A stretch of 64,000 bases of DNA from an uncultured Phycisphaerales bacterium (GTDB taxonomy: Bacteria; Planctomycetota; Phycisphaerae; Tepidisphaerales; Tepidisphaeraceae). Made by a program: the position numbers and the translations under genes. The DNA is taken from positions 1 through 64,000 of the forward strand of contig CAIQIQ010000050.1 of NCBI GenBank assembly GCA_903871935.1, written 5' to 3'. This document shows positions 18,824 to 30,632 of the stretch, piece by piece. The number at the start of each line of letters is the position of its first letter. The first letter of the stretch is position 1. The notes beneath the pieces were generated by a model. It was not told the origin of the DNA. It was given only the letters and a program-made list of their open reading frames with translations, and ran no database searches.

Positions 18824-19986
18824 TCCACGATTCTCCTGGCCAGCGGAATCTTCATCAGCAACAGAACCGTTCCGAGGCTCAGCAGGTAGACGATCAGGGT
18901 GTAAACGGGGATGCGGACCCACACGTTGGGCAGCATTTCGCCGATGCCATGCCAGTTCCACAGGAAGCCCATGTGCGGGAGCTGCGCGATGGGGTTGCGC
19001 AGTTTGTCGGGAGCCCAGAGAATCTCGCGAAACATGGGATGGATGAGATAGAGCCCCAGGGTAGTGGGCGCCAGCCAGGCAAATACGCGCCCGGTGCGGC
19101 CGGTTACCGGATCACACTTCTGGTACAGGGTGATCAGGAGTATCCATGCCGAGATTGCCATCGGAATCCGAAGTGGCGAGAGGAAATCCAGCAGGAACAT
19201 CTGCCTCGAGGGATAGCCCTTGACGCCGTACTTCATGCATAAAAGGCCCGAGATGATGGCCACGAGCAGCCCACAGCCGATCACGTTCAGCAGGTGCCAC
19301 TTCATGTGCTCCCGCTTGCAGTAGGCCTCGCGGAGCAGGTAGCCGCCGAGGTAGAAACTGACGAATGGAGCAAACCGGGCGAAGGCCGACACGTTGGTCT
19401 CCATAAAGCCGTTGATGACTGAGTCGGCCGACCAGACGCAGAAAAGAACACAAACCGTTGCCGTCAGCATGGGCCGCGGCGCATGCTTCACAAAGACGCG
19501 AAACATCGGCGTAAAGGCGTACAGAATCGCGATGCGGTATATGAAATGCAGGTGAGGGTACGGTTGGCCAAGGACGAGGTTCTGCAGGGCTTCTTTCAGG
19601 GTGTGCCACTGGTTATAGCTGACATCCAGGTAAATGAAGAACACCGACCAGAACACCAGCGGGACACCCAGCCGCGCCAGACGTTTGCGGTAGAAGGTCG
19701 CCGGTGACTCATTCCGGGCGGGATCAAGCAGCAAGGCGCCCGAGAGCATGATGTAGATCGGCACGGCCCAGCGGGCGAGGCAGTCGACGATGTTGTAGAT
19801 CCACCAGTCGGTGGTGCTGGCGAGAGTTTTATTCGGATCGGCTTGGAAGACCGCCATATCGCAGATGTGGCCAACGACGACCGCGACCGTGCCCAGTACG
19901 CGGACGGCATCGCCATAGGCCATCCTCTGCGGTCTGGCAGAGGCGACCACAGCAGACATTTCAGGTGGCATGGTCACAGTGCTCAT
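18820..19986 (-). CDS. Acyltransferase 3 family membrane protein
   Basis: A 388-residue integral membrane protein with about ten hydrophobic segments, typical of the OafA/WecH-type acyltransferase-3 family. The first segment has VRVLGTVAVVVGHICDMA, including the family's histidine near the membrane face; AVPIYIMLSGALLLDPARN is the conserved second region. Members transfer acetyl or other acyl groups to sugars of surface polysaccharides. The gene runs into the esterase gene by an ATGA overlap, so an acyl-adding and an acyl-removing enzyme may be made together; that pairing is an inference. The first Met may not be the true start, since MPPEMS and later methionines also precede the first membrane segment. 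Confidence 0.85.
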   Translation of the reverse strand: MSTVTMPPEMSAVVASARPQRMAYGDAVRVLGTVAVVVGHICDMAVFQADPNKTLASTTDWWIYNIVDCLARWAVPIYIMLSGALLLDPARNESPATFYRKRLARLGVPLVFWSVFFIYLDVSYNQWHTLKEALQNLVLGQPYPHLHFIYRIAILYAFTPMFRVFVKHAPRPMLTATVCVLFCVWSADSVINGFMETNVSAFARFAPFVSFYLGGYLLREAYCKREHMKWHLLNVIGCGLLVAIISGLLCMKYGVKGYPSRQMFLLDFLSPLRIPMAISAWILLITLYQKCDPVTGRTGRVFAWLAPTTLGLYLIHPMFREILWAPDKLRNPIAQLPHMGFLWNWHGIGEMLPNVWVRIPVYTLIVYLLSLGTVLLLMKIPLARRIVE

Positions 19987-20017
19987 ACAACTACAACGCC
20001 CAATCGGGGCTCCTAAG

Positions 20018-20713
20018 CTACCTACTGTTTGCGGCTGGGGTGCGTTGCAGCGTCGCGCTGGAGGTGTGCTTGAGCATGCGGTCGAGGAGATCCTGAGCCA
20101 GTTCCACCTCCAGGTCCTTATCCCGACCTATGGCATACCAGCGATTCACCGGAACCTTGTCGAGATTCGATTGCGACAGGCCTGTCTGCGATTCAGATCG
20201 CGTTAGCGAGTCGCGGAAATCAATGAGTGTTGTCACGTGGCGGGGCGGCGCGGTGAAGCGTTCGACCACGACATGGGGGATGGCTGCAAATCCGCCGCCA
20301 GCATCCGCAGTGACCTGCCAGTGCACAGTGCGGGAGTAGGTGCCGACGGAACTGGCAAGAGTCTGCTGGGTTGAGCCCACATCGCTCCGCCAGTATTCCC
20401 ACAACTGTTTGGATACCAGTGGTTTAGACTCGAGCAGGCCGATGCGGTAGTCGAGGCGATCGATCTCATAAAAACGCTGCCGCAGCACGTGATCGCATTC
20501 CTGCATCAGGTCGCTGTAGCTGGAGGAACGCACCGATACCACCGGCGTCTGTTCAAACCAGTAGGATGTTAAGGCCGTTTCGGGTGGAATGTCGGTTGCG
20601 AGAGTCGGCGCCGTCGTTGGCCGCGTAGCGGCAGAGCCGTTGTGTCCGGCGCAGCCAGCAGCCAGCACCATCAAGCCGGCCAGTGTAGATAGCATAATGT
20701 GTCGACCGTCCAT
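20018..20713 (-). CDS. Putative lipoprotein of unknown function
   Basis: A 231-residue protein from the ATG at 20713 (MDGRHIMLSTLAGLMVLAAGC), which gives a type II signal peptide with lipobox LAAGC and a well-placed GGAGAAAGCAGG upstream. The open frame continues to 20860 but without protein character. The mature part has no recognisable domain. It contains LMQECDHVLRQRFYEIDRLDYR, suggesting a helical segment, and strands towards the C-terminus. It is expected to be anchored in a membrane by its lipid. Related planctomycete lipoproteins are uncharacterised. Confidence 0.7.
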   Translation of the reverse strand: MDGRHIMLSTLAGLMVLAAGCAGHNGSAATRPTTAPTLATDIPPETALTSYWFEQTPVVSVRSSSYSDLMQECDHVLRQRFYEIDRLDYRIGLLESKPLVSKQLWEYWRSDVGSTQQTLASSVGTYSRTVHWQVTADAGGGFAAIPHVVVERFTAPPRHVTTLIDFRDSLTRSESQTGLSQSNLDKVPVNRWYAIGRDKDLEVELAQDLLDRMLKHTSSATLQRTPAANSR

Positions 20714-20786
20714 GTCCTGCTTTCTCCGCAACATCAGGCACTCTACCCGGCGGGGCCAAAACAGGGAAGCACGTGGGCGGCTCAGC

Positions 20787-21797
20787 CTAGAACTCACTAG
20801 CGCGTGAGGTGATCTGCCCGCGCATGCCGCGCCAATCCCAGAGCATGCCAAAGCCCGCAAAAAGCAGTTCGCCGCTGGTTGCCCAGAGGCGCAGCGTCAA
20901 AGCGATGAAGGCGAAGAACGCCACACGCGTTGGAGCATCCATGTCGTGGGTGATGGACGGCGGGATTACCTTGAGCAGGGTGATGCTCAGGATGTACTCA
21001 CGAAAGCCGATGCCGGCCGGAGCCATGGCGCCGGCACTTACGCCGGCCGCCCACGCGAGGCAGTATGACCCGGCCAGGACATATGCGTGGTTCAGCGGAA
21101 TCTGCAGGAGGCTGCGCGTAGCGATCCATGCGGCCAGGCCAAGCCACAACTGGCTGGTGCATGCCAGCGCTAACAGGCCGATCATCCGCCGGGCTGAGAG
21201 TCGCCGTTCCAGCTCGGGCTTGCCAAGCTTGCGGAGCACAAAGTTGAATGCGGGGTGGAATACCTGTGGGACCAGGACCAATACCAGCATGGGGAGCAGA
21301 GCCAACGCTACAAACAGGTAGCTGCGCGCTTCATCGGAGACCTGCGAGCCGGCAATGAACAGTGTGGTGACTGCGATGATCGCCGCGGCCAGGAGATTCA
21401 TGGTGAACTCCAGCACCTGGCTGATGGAGCAGACGGCAGCCGGCAATCCGTAGGGCCTGGCCAGAACAACACGACCAACCATTTGCCAGATCGCGCCGGG
21501 GATATAACGGGCCAATTCCGATTTGATCCAGATCCGCGTAGCGGGAGCCTGCGGCATCTTCCATCCCAAGCCGTGCAGGACGCCCTGCCAGAGTTGGATA
21601 CGGCAGAAATATTGGTTCACGGCAAACATGAGGCAGGCCACGGCCAGCAGATCCCAGCGGATATCCTGCAGGTGGAGCTGCAGCTTGGCCCAGTTCTCGT
21701 GGATTGGCTTGAGCAGGCGGTAGAAGATGATCGGCACAACGATCAGGCCGATGATCTTCGGCAGCCAGGGGCGCAGCTTCTTCCACGTTTCAGACAT
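20787..21797 (-). CDS. Lysylphosphatidylglycerol synthase TM-domain-like (UPF0104) protein
   Basis: A 336-residue polytopic membrane protein starting MSETWKKLRPWLPKIIGLIVVP. It has about eight hydrophobic segments and the family region ELARYIPGAIWQMVGRVVLA (about 100-120), which resembles the conserved motif of the flippase-like domain of MprF and of UPF0104 proteins. Such proteins move lipids or lipid-linked sugars across the cytoplasmic membrane or are parts of glycan assembly. The upstream frame to 21926 lacks protein character. No glycosyltransferase is adjacent in this window. Substrate unknown. Confidence 0.75.
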   Translation of the reverse strand: MSETWKKLRPWLPKIIGLIVVPIIFYRLLKPIHENWAKLQLHLQDIRWDLLAVACLMFAVNQYFCRIQLWQGVLHGLGWKMPQAPATRIWIKSELARYIPGAIWQMVGRVVLARPYGLPAAVCSISQVLEFTMNLLAAAIIAVTTLFIAGSQVSDEARSYLFVALALLPMLVLVLVPQVFHPAFNFVLRKLGKPELERRLSARRMIGLLALACTSQLWLGLAAWIATRSLLQIPLNHAYVLAGSYCLAWAAGVSAGAMAPAGIGFREYILSITLLKVIPPSITHDMDAPTRVAFFAFIALTLRLWATSGELLFAGFGMLWDWRGMRGQITSRASEF

Positions 21798-21949
21798 GCC
21801 TATCTTCCATGACTCGTGAATATGAATGCACTGTTCCCATCTGGTGACCCCGACGGCGGTGCCGGCGCGATGCGTGCCGATTGTAGCAGAGCCTGTTGGG
21901 GCCGCCATTCGGTGTGCAGCATTCATTTGGGCAGGGCCTGTCGCGCGCT

Positions 21950-24028
21950 CTATAGTTCTGCCTGCGACGGCATGCCGGCGGCAAAATGCGCGTTGATGGT
22001 CTTATCCGCTCCCTCTCGAACCGACGCGCGGGCATAGCGCTGAATGGCATCCATCAGTGCGTTGACCTGGATTGGCTTGGTGAAATGCGCCTCAAAGCCG
22101 GCGGCTCGGCTGGCGGCGTGGTCCGCATTGCCGCTAAGCCCACTCAGGGCGATGCCGTGCAAGCCGAAGCGATTGCGGAGGATGGGCATAAGCTCTGTGC
22201 CCTTCTGGTCCGGCAGGCAAATGTCGCAAATGACAAGATCGAAGTGCCTGCGTTCGGCAAGTGCGATGGCTTCAGCCGCGGTTTTGGCGCCGGCGGTAAC
22301 ATGTCCATCGTCGCTCAAGATGCGCTGCAGGGCCGCCAGGATGTTGTGGTTGTCGTCAATCAACAGAAGATGCAGGCCTCGGCCTTTCACTGCCAGCGAT
22401 GGCCTGGGGGCGGCCTCCACCTCGTCGATAGAGACGGTGCGAACAGACAGCACCACCTGGAAGACAGCTCGCGGGTGCGTTGGATCAATCTGGGCCGTAA
22501 TGGCCCCATCGTGCGCTTCAATGATGGCGCGGGCCATGGCGAGATCCAGACTGCCCCTTGCCGTCTGAATGCAATCGCCGATCGCAAGGGGCCGCAGCAG
22601 TTCAATGAGTTCTGCCCGGTTCATGGCCGTGTCGTTCACCATGATGTCGGCCCGGATGCTGTCGAGGGTCGCGTTGGTGGTGTGCACTGTGATCGTGGCA
22701 TCGTTCGCGGCCATCGCAGCGCAGCAGCGGATAATCCCGGCGAACGCCTCAGAAAGACGGCCACCGTCGCCAACCAGGGCATCGCGATCGGCTGCCAGGT
22801 CAAACTTCAGTGCCAGGTTCCTGGCGAGGATCGCTTGTTCGGTCTTGCTTCTTGCGACCTCGAGGCAATCATGCACGTGCGTCTGCGTCATCTCGATTCG
22901 CAATGTGCCATCACTAGCGGCCGAAACGTCCAGCAGTTCGTCCATAAGGCGCGTCTCGCTCTCAAGATGCTGCCGAAGATTCCTCAGGTCCTGAAGGGCA
23001 CCCGCGGGCAGGGAGAGATTGCGCTCCATGCTGCCGATCAGGAGCATGGCGGAGGTGAGCGGAGCACGCAGCTCGAAGCTGGCCACGGCAATGAAGCGGT
23101 CCTTGATGGCAACGGCCGCGCGGAACTGCTCCTGCGTCCGCTGCAGGGCTTCCTCGAGTTTGCGGATGTTCTCCACGCTCGTGACATGTGCAATGGCATA
23201 CCGAGGCACGCCATTGGAATCGTGAACCACAACGGTCACGATGTTGCAGCGGACATGGCTTCCATCACGTGCCTTTAGCGTGGCATCGGTGCTGGCCAGA
23301 TAATTGCCGGGATCGAATATCCGTGCGGCCATGGCCGAGGCCTTGGCGGGATCATCGAGCACGAGCAGGTCCGTCCACAGGGTTTCCACAAACTGGTCCT
23401 CGGAGCATCCGATGAGGCGGCAGAATGCGCCGTTGGCATCAACGATGTTGCCATCCGTGGCGACCATGCACATGGGAGCGGCGCTGTCGGCAAAGACAGA
23501 TTCAAACCCCTGGCGATAATCGCGCGTCTCGCTCGACCGTTTTTCGACCAGTGACGCTTGCCGGCCGATGTGGACGAGCAGACGGTTAAAGGCGTCGGCG
23601 ATCTCGGCGAGCACTGGATCACTGGGGGAAGGAGCCCGCGCCCCGGCGGGAATCGGGTCGCTGCGGGAGATCCGCTGCATCTCCCGGGTCAGATCCGCAA
23701 GGGCATGTGAGGTGCGCCAGCGCAGCGTTACGATATGCAGCAGCATGAGCAGCACAAACATGGTGCACAATGCAAAGACCAGGCGCAACTGGGTGTGAAG
23801 GCTCATCAGGCCCTTGGCGTGCGGAATAAAGCTCAGCAGCGTCCTGTCTGGCGCTGAACCATCCGGCAGAGTGACCAGGGTTGCCAGCATGATCGTGACT
23901 GCCAGCAGGCCGACCAGGAGCGAAAGTTGAGTGTCCTTGGGCACCGGACTGACTGAAATGCTGGGCTCGTGCGGCTCAGGACTTGGTGTCGACGCGCTTG
24001 CGCGTGACGCAACAGATTGATCGGACAC
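21950..24028 (-). CDS. Hybrid sensor protein: degenerate histidine kinase with receiver domain
   Basis: A 692-residue protein. Membrane helices lie at about 33-54 and 81-102, a HAMP-like linker at 105-160, a PAS domain at 175-290, a DHp-like helix pair at 300-370, a GHKL-like domain at 410-530, and a receiver at 550-670. The H-box reads FIAVASFELRAPLTS: phenylalanine 318 stands where the phosphorylated histidine belongs. The N-box (RLSEAFAGIIRCC) lacks the usual asparagines, and no DxGxG motif is present. The receiver is intact: D558/D559, phosphoacceptor D602 in VICDICLPD, and K651. The protein therefore cannot autophosphorylate by the usual route; it may sense a signal and scaffold, or receive phosphate from another kinase. 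It is transcribed divergently from the imu operon. Confidence 0.85.
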   Translation of the reverse strand: MSDQSVASRASASTPSPEPHEPSISVSPVPKDTQLSLLVGLLAVTIMLATLVTLPDGSAPDRTLLSFIPHAKGLMSLHTQLRLVFALCTMFVLLMLLHIVTLRWRTSHALADLTREMQRISRSDPIPAGARAPSPSDPVLAEIADAFNRLLVHIGRQASLVEKRSSETRDYRQGFESVFADSAAPMCMVATDGNIVDANGAFCRLIGCSEDQFVETLWTDLLVLDDPAKASAMAARIFDPGNYLASTDATLKARDGSHVRCNIVTVVVHDSNGVPRYAIAHVTSVENIRKLEEALQRTQEQFRAAVAIKDRFIAVASFELRAPLTSAMLLIGSMERNLSLPAGALQDLRNLRQHLESETRLMDELLDVSAASDGTLRIEMTQTHVHDCLEVARSKTEQAILARNLALKFDLAADRDALVGDGGRLSEAFAGIIRCCAAMAANDATITVHTTNATLDSIRADIMVNDTAMNRAELIELLRPLAIGDCIQTARGSLDLAMARAIIEAHDGAITAQIDPTHPRAVFQVVLSVRTVSIDEVEAAPRPSLAVKGRGLHLLLIDDNHNILAALQRILSDDGHVTAGAKTAAEAIALAERRHFDLVICDICLPDQKGTELMPILRNRFGLHGIALSGLSGNADHAASRAAGFEAHFTKPIQVNALMDAIQRYARASVREGADKTINAHFAAGMPSQAEL

Positions 24029-24261
24029 AGCAGCCTCCCTCCGATTGATAGGGCCTGACCTAACTGAGCAGGCATCCCATCACCTTCACATTCCGACAAA
24101 CCAACTTAATAGACCACTCCGGGTGGTTTTACGCTGTAGAGTTCGGTTGGTTCGAGAAAGGATGAGATTGCGCTTCGGCGGCAGAATGGCACGCAGGTCG
24201 ACCGGTGGAAATCCCTGCGTAGACAAGGAGTTGCGCGCGAAAATCGACCAAACAACCATTC

Positions 24262-24278
24262 GCCAAACGTCGTTTGGC
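24262..24278. promoter_or_regulatory. 17-bp perfect palindrome, candidate operator
   Basis: Arms GCCAAAC and GTTTGGC around the spacer GTC, in the divergent region between the hybrid sensor gene and imuA, about 83 bp before the imuA ATG. A site for a dimeric repressor such as LexA is plausible, but planctomycete LexA sites cannot be recognised with certainty by eye. Confidence 0.5.
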
Positions 24279-24300
24279 ACAATATAAACCTATCCATCTC

Positions 24301-24331
24301 CCTAATGATATTAGGATATTGTTTGACAAAC
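24301..24331. promoter_or_regulatory. Two adjacent palindromes upstream of imuA, candidate SOS operator
   Basis: CCTAAT and ATTAGG flank GAT at 24301-24315, and GTTTG/CAAAC flank one base at 24321-24331, about 30 bp before the imuA start. Two inverted repeats packed next to the start of a damage-inducible operon suggest repressor sites overlapping the promoter. The second shares GTTTG/CAAAC half-sites with the palindrome at 24262-24278, which favours that word as the real operator. The rest of 24029-24360 shows nothing else recognisable. Confidence 0.5.
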
Positions 24332-24360
24332 CGCTTCTCCCAACATTACTCTAACAATGG

Positions 24361-25206
24361 ATGAAGTTTCTTACTGTCAATTCCGGCAAGCTTGTGGAAG
24401 TGGGGCAATGGCAGCGTGAGACGGCCAATGCTCAGCGGTTTTCCACGGGCATTCCCGGCCTGGATGAATTGCTCGGATCTGGGCCTGGATCTGCGCCCGG
24501 TGGATTGACGCGCAGCGGAGTGCATGAGCTGCTTTATCCCGCACATAGTGCCCGCCCGATGCTGCCGGCGATGTTGCTGGCCCGGGCGGCGGCCGCTGCC
24601 CCGCTGCATGGGCCGACGACAGATCCACTATCCGGGGCATTTCTCGCCGGCCCCGCGGCATTTGCCGCACATCCGCCGGATATTGCGGAGGATGGGGAAG
24701 GCGCGGGTGCGGGCGCGATTGTGATTTCTGATTCGCAGCGACGGCTCTACCCGCCGGCCGCCGCCCAATTGGGCATCCCTCTTTCCCGGCTCTATCTGCT
24801 GCATCCAAAGAACAGGGAAGAAGAATTGTGGGCACTTTCGGAGTGTTTGGCCTCCGGGGGAACCTGCGCCGTGATGGCCGAACTGGGAAAATTGTCGCAG
24901 GTGGAAGCCCGGCGGCTGCAGTTGGCGGCCGAGCGCGGCAAATCGCTGGGCCTGTGGGTCCGGCCGGCCGGTGCGATCTCTTCGATCTACGCCGCCGCCA
25001 CGCGCCTTCTGGTCGAACCATTACCTGTGACTACGACAGGCTGTTGTCAGCGGTGGACGATACAACTCCTCCACGGGCATGGATGCCAGGTCGGTAAGAG
25101 CATCGTGTTGGAGTACAACCGTGAAGAACATACTGTGCATTCAACTTCCGAACTGGCCGATCGCGCGAATACTGCGCAAGCGTTTGGCGTGCGGGCCATT
25201 GCGTGA
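24361..25206 (+). CDS. imuA: ImuA, RecA-like SOS mutagenesis protein
   Basis: A 281-residue protein with the RecA/SulA-like layout of ImuA. FSTGIPGLDELLG at residues about 29-41 matches the region before the Walker A of RecA. LTRSGVHELL follows, and GAIVISDSQRRLYPPAAAQLGI with LYLLHPKN are the family's later core elements. No intact Walker A motif is visible, as is usual for ImuA. With ImuB and DnaE2 it forms the translesion mutasome that replicates damaged DNA during the SOS response. The gene overlaps imuB by 86 bp. The ATG at 24361 has no clear ribosome site. Position and partners support the call more strongly than its own sequence does. Confidence 0.85.
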   Translation: MKFLTVNSGKLVEVGQWQRETANAQRFSTGIPGLDELLGSGPGSAPGGLTRSGVHELLYPAHSARPMLPAMLLARAAAAAPLHGPTTDPLSGAFLAGPAAFAAHPPDIAEDGEGAGAGAIVISDSQRRLYPPAAAQLGIPLSRLYLLHPKNREEELWALSECLASGGTCAVMAELGKLSQVEARRLQLAAERGKSLGLWVRPAGAISSIYAAATRLLVEPLPVTTTGCCQRWTIQLLHGHGCQVGKSIVLEYNREEHTVHSTSELADRANTAQAFGVRAIA

Positions 25207-26764
25207 GGAAGTCAGGCACGAAGGAAATACGCAGGCGCCTCTGGTGCTTCTGCGCACCATTGCCAATCGCCAGTTGGTGGTGGCGTGTTGCGGCAAGGCT
25301 GCACAGGCGGGCATCCGTCCGGAGATGACCATGGCGCAGGCTCGGGCGCTGTCTGCACAGGTAGAAGGCATCGATTGGCGGCCGGATCTGGACCAGAAGG
25401 CGCTAGAGGCTCTGGCTCGCTACCTGAATCGCTTCACTCCCACCGTAGCCTTGGAGACGCGCGACATCGCTGATTTCGAATCGCAGATTTCAAATCTCAG
25501 ATTTCAAATTTTCCTCGACCTCACCGGCTGCGAGCATCTCTTCGGCGGCCTTTCCAACATGGTGCATCGCATCGGCCAGGCGCTGCACAGCCTTCGCATT
25601 CCCTCGATCCTGGGGGTCGCTAATACTCCCGCCGCCGCCTATGCGATGACCTGTGCTCCGGTTACGAGCACCGGCCCATTGCAGCGAGTCCGCATGATCA
25701 TCCCGGATGATCTGGCGCACCCTCCTGTCGATTCCCTGCCGCTGCATGCATTGCGACTGCCGGATGAGATCCTGCAGACATTGCATCACCTGGGCCTGGA
25801 GACGATCGGCCAGCTTTGCAAACTTTCGCGCGAGTCTCTTCCATCGCGATTTGGCCCCATCCTGCTGCGACGGCTGGATCAACTCGACGGCCGGCTTCCA
25901 GAGCCGCTGGTTCCCCTCGCCTGGACAACGCCTATGGTGGCGCGATTTGATTTCGATGGTTCGGTGGCCGACCCACAGGCTCTGGAACTGACCTGCCGTG
26001 ACCTGCTCGAAAAGCTTTTATTGGAACTGGAACGCAAAGGCAAAGGCATCCGCGAATTGCGCATTACACTGGAGCGTGTTGATGCCCCGGCAGAGCAGCT
26101 CACGATCTCAGCCTCACGCCCCTCGCGCAATCTCCGCTCACTGATGGGCCTGTACCGCTGCGCCTTTGATCAGCTCGGAATCTCTCATCTTAAATCGCCA
26201 ATCTCCAAGCGAAACTACTCTCGCAACTATGATGTCGGCTTCACTGCCATGGTGCTGGAAGTCACTCGCGGCCAGAGCCTGGCGCATCAACAGGTGACTC
26301 TGGGTGATTCCGATCGCGTGCAGTGTGACGATGCCTGGCAAAACACGCTCGATCTGATCCGCACGCGCCTGGGCGAGACATCGGTAGCACAAGTGCAGTT
26401 GGAGCATTCCTACCTGCCCGAGAAGGCATTCAAGCGCACCGCGGCCAATATCCCTGAAAAAGAAGCCTGCGATGCTGAATTGTCCGGCAGCCGGCCGCTT
26501 GTGCTGCAATCTCCGCCGATTGAGTTGGGCGTGATGGTCGCCCCTTCCCATGATGCCGACGGCGCCCCGCTGAGCTTCAATCTGCAGGGCACATCGCACA
26601 CCGTCAAATACGCGTTCGGTCCCGAGCGCATCGCCGGCCAATGGTGGGAAGGACACAACAAAACTCGTGACTATTTCGACGTCGCCGACGAAGCCGGCCG
26701 GCGTTACTGGATGTTCCGCGTCCAGGAAACGGGGAAATGGTTTTTGCATGGAAGATTTGAATGA
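25121..26764 (+). CDS. imuB: ImuB, catalytically inactive Y-family polymerase homologue
   Basis: A 547-residue protein. The GTG at 25121 gives the family N-terminus VKNILCIQLPNWPIARI; the 14 residues upstream in frame do not fit. Residues about 10-350 correspond to the Y-family polymerase domains (FLDLTGCEHLFGG, SILGVANTPAAAYA, GLETIGQLCKLSRESL as helix-hairpin-helix). The catalytic SIDEA acidic pair of DinB is missing, as in other ImuB proteins. ImuB acts as the hub that binds the sliding clamp and recruits DnaE2. Two stretches look like repeat invasions read in frame: residues around 118-131 (25472-25513) and around 356-366 (26190-26215). The dnaE2 gene follows after 30 bp. Confidence 0.9.
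   Translation: MKNILCIQLPNWPIARILRKRLACGPLREEVRHEGNTQAPLVLLRTIANRQLVVACCGKAAQAGIRPEMTMAQARALSAQVEGIDWRPDLDQKALEALARYLNRFTPTVALETRDIADFESQISNLRFQIFLDLTGCEHLFGGLSNMVHRIGQALHSLRIPSILGVANTPAAAYAMTCAPVTSTGPLQRVRMIIPDDLAHPPVDSLPLHALRLPDEILQTLHHLGLETIGQLCKLSRESLPSRFGPILLRRLDQLDGRLPEPLVPLAWTTPMVARFDFDGSVADPQALELTCRDLLEKLLLELERKGKGIRELRITLERVDAPAEQLTISASRPSRNLRSLMGLYRCAFDQLGISHLKSPISKRNYSRNYDVGFTAMVLEVTRGQSLAHQQVTLGDSDRVQCDDAWQNTLDLIRTRLGETSVAQVQLEHSYLPEKAFKRTAANIPEKEACDAELSGSRPLVLQSPPIELGVMVAPSHDADGAPLSFNLQGTSHTVKYAFGPERIAGQWWEGHNKTRDYFDVADEAGRRYWMFRVQETGKWFLHGRFE
25472..25513 (+). repeat. Three 14-bp imperfect direct repeats inside imuB
   Basis: Units GATTTCGAATCGCA, GATTTCAAATCTCA and GATTTCAAATTTTC follow head to tail and are translated as DFESQISNLRFQIF. 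The word resembles the AT-rich repeats found between planctomycete genes. The insertion lies directly before the conserved LDLTGC motif and keeps the frame (42 bp). Confidence 0.75.
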
Positions 26765-26794
26765 AGAAGAGCAGCTCTTGGGCTCTTTCCCACT

Positions 26795-30004
<3,210 letters not shown>

Positions 30005-30056
30005 GGTTCTGCCCTCTGGGGCGATTCTGCGGGTATACTACGTCGCACCAAAAGCC

Positions 30057-30632
30057 ATGATGCGGTCACATATCGACAAGGTGATTCTCTCGCGGCAGCG
30101 CATCTCGCGCCGAGTACAGGAACTGGCCGAAGAGATCACCCGCGATCTCTCGCCGCATGTGTCCCGCGAAAGCCATTTGACGATTGTATCGGTCATGACC
30201 GGCGCGATGGTGTTCTGCAGCGATCTGGTCCGGCAACTGCCGCTGCAACTGCGGATCGCCACCATGCGGGTCTCAAGCTATCCGGGCATCGCGACCAACA
30301 CGCAGGGCGCCAAACTGGTTGAGGCACAGTTCGACGGACTTGCCGGCGGCCGTGTGCTTCTGGTGGATGACATCCTGGATTCAGGAAGCACCCTCCGGTT
30401 GCTGGTTCCCATGCTGAAATCCCATGGCGCGCTGGAGGTGAAGACCTGCGTCCTGCTGCGCAAGAAGCGGCCGGAGGCGATGGCGACGCCGGTCGACTAC
30501 GTCGGATTTGATATTCCCGATGAGTTCGTTGTCGGCTATGGTCTGGATTACGATGACTACTACCGGAACCTGCCCGACATCGTCAGCCTGAAACCTGGGA
30601 TTATCGGCGGCGAAGTGGGTCGCCGTGCATGA
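30057..30632 (+). CDS. hpt: Hypoxanthine phosphoribosyltransferase
   Basis: A 191-residue purine salvage enzyme. The PRPP-binding motif is VLLVDDILDSGSTL (about residues 100-113), the substrate region is DYVGFDIPDEFVVGYGLDYDDYYRNL, and the N-terminal VILSRQRISRRVQELAEEI is the usual start of this family. It converts hypoxanthine or guanine plus PRPP to the nucleotide. The second Met at 30060 is an equally possible start. The gene overlaps the next one by 8 bp, so the two are probably co-transcribed. PRPP would come from the prs gene product at 40491. Confidence 0.93.
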   Translation: MMRSHIDKVILSRQRISRRVQELAEEITRDLSPHVSRESHLTIVSVMTGAMVFCSDLVRQLPLQLRIATMRVSSYPGIATNTQGAKLVEAQFDGLAGGRVLLVDDILDSGSTLRLLVPMLKSHGALEVKTCVLLRKKRPEAMATPVDYVGFDIPDEFVVGYGLDYDDYYRNLPDIVSLKPGIIGGEVGRRA

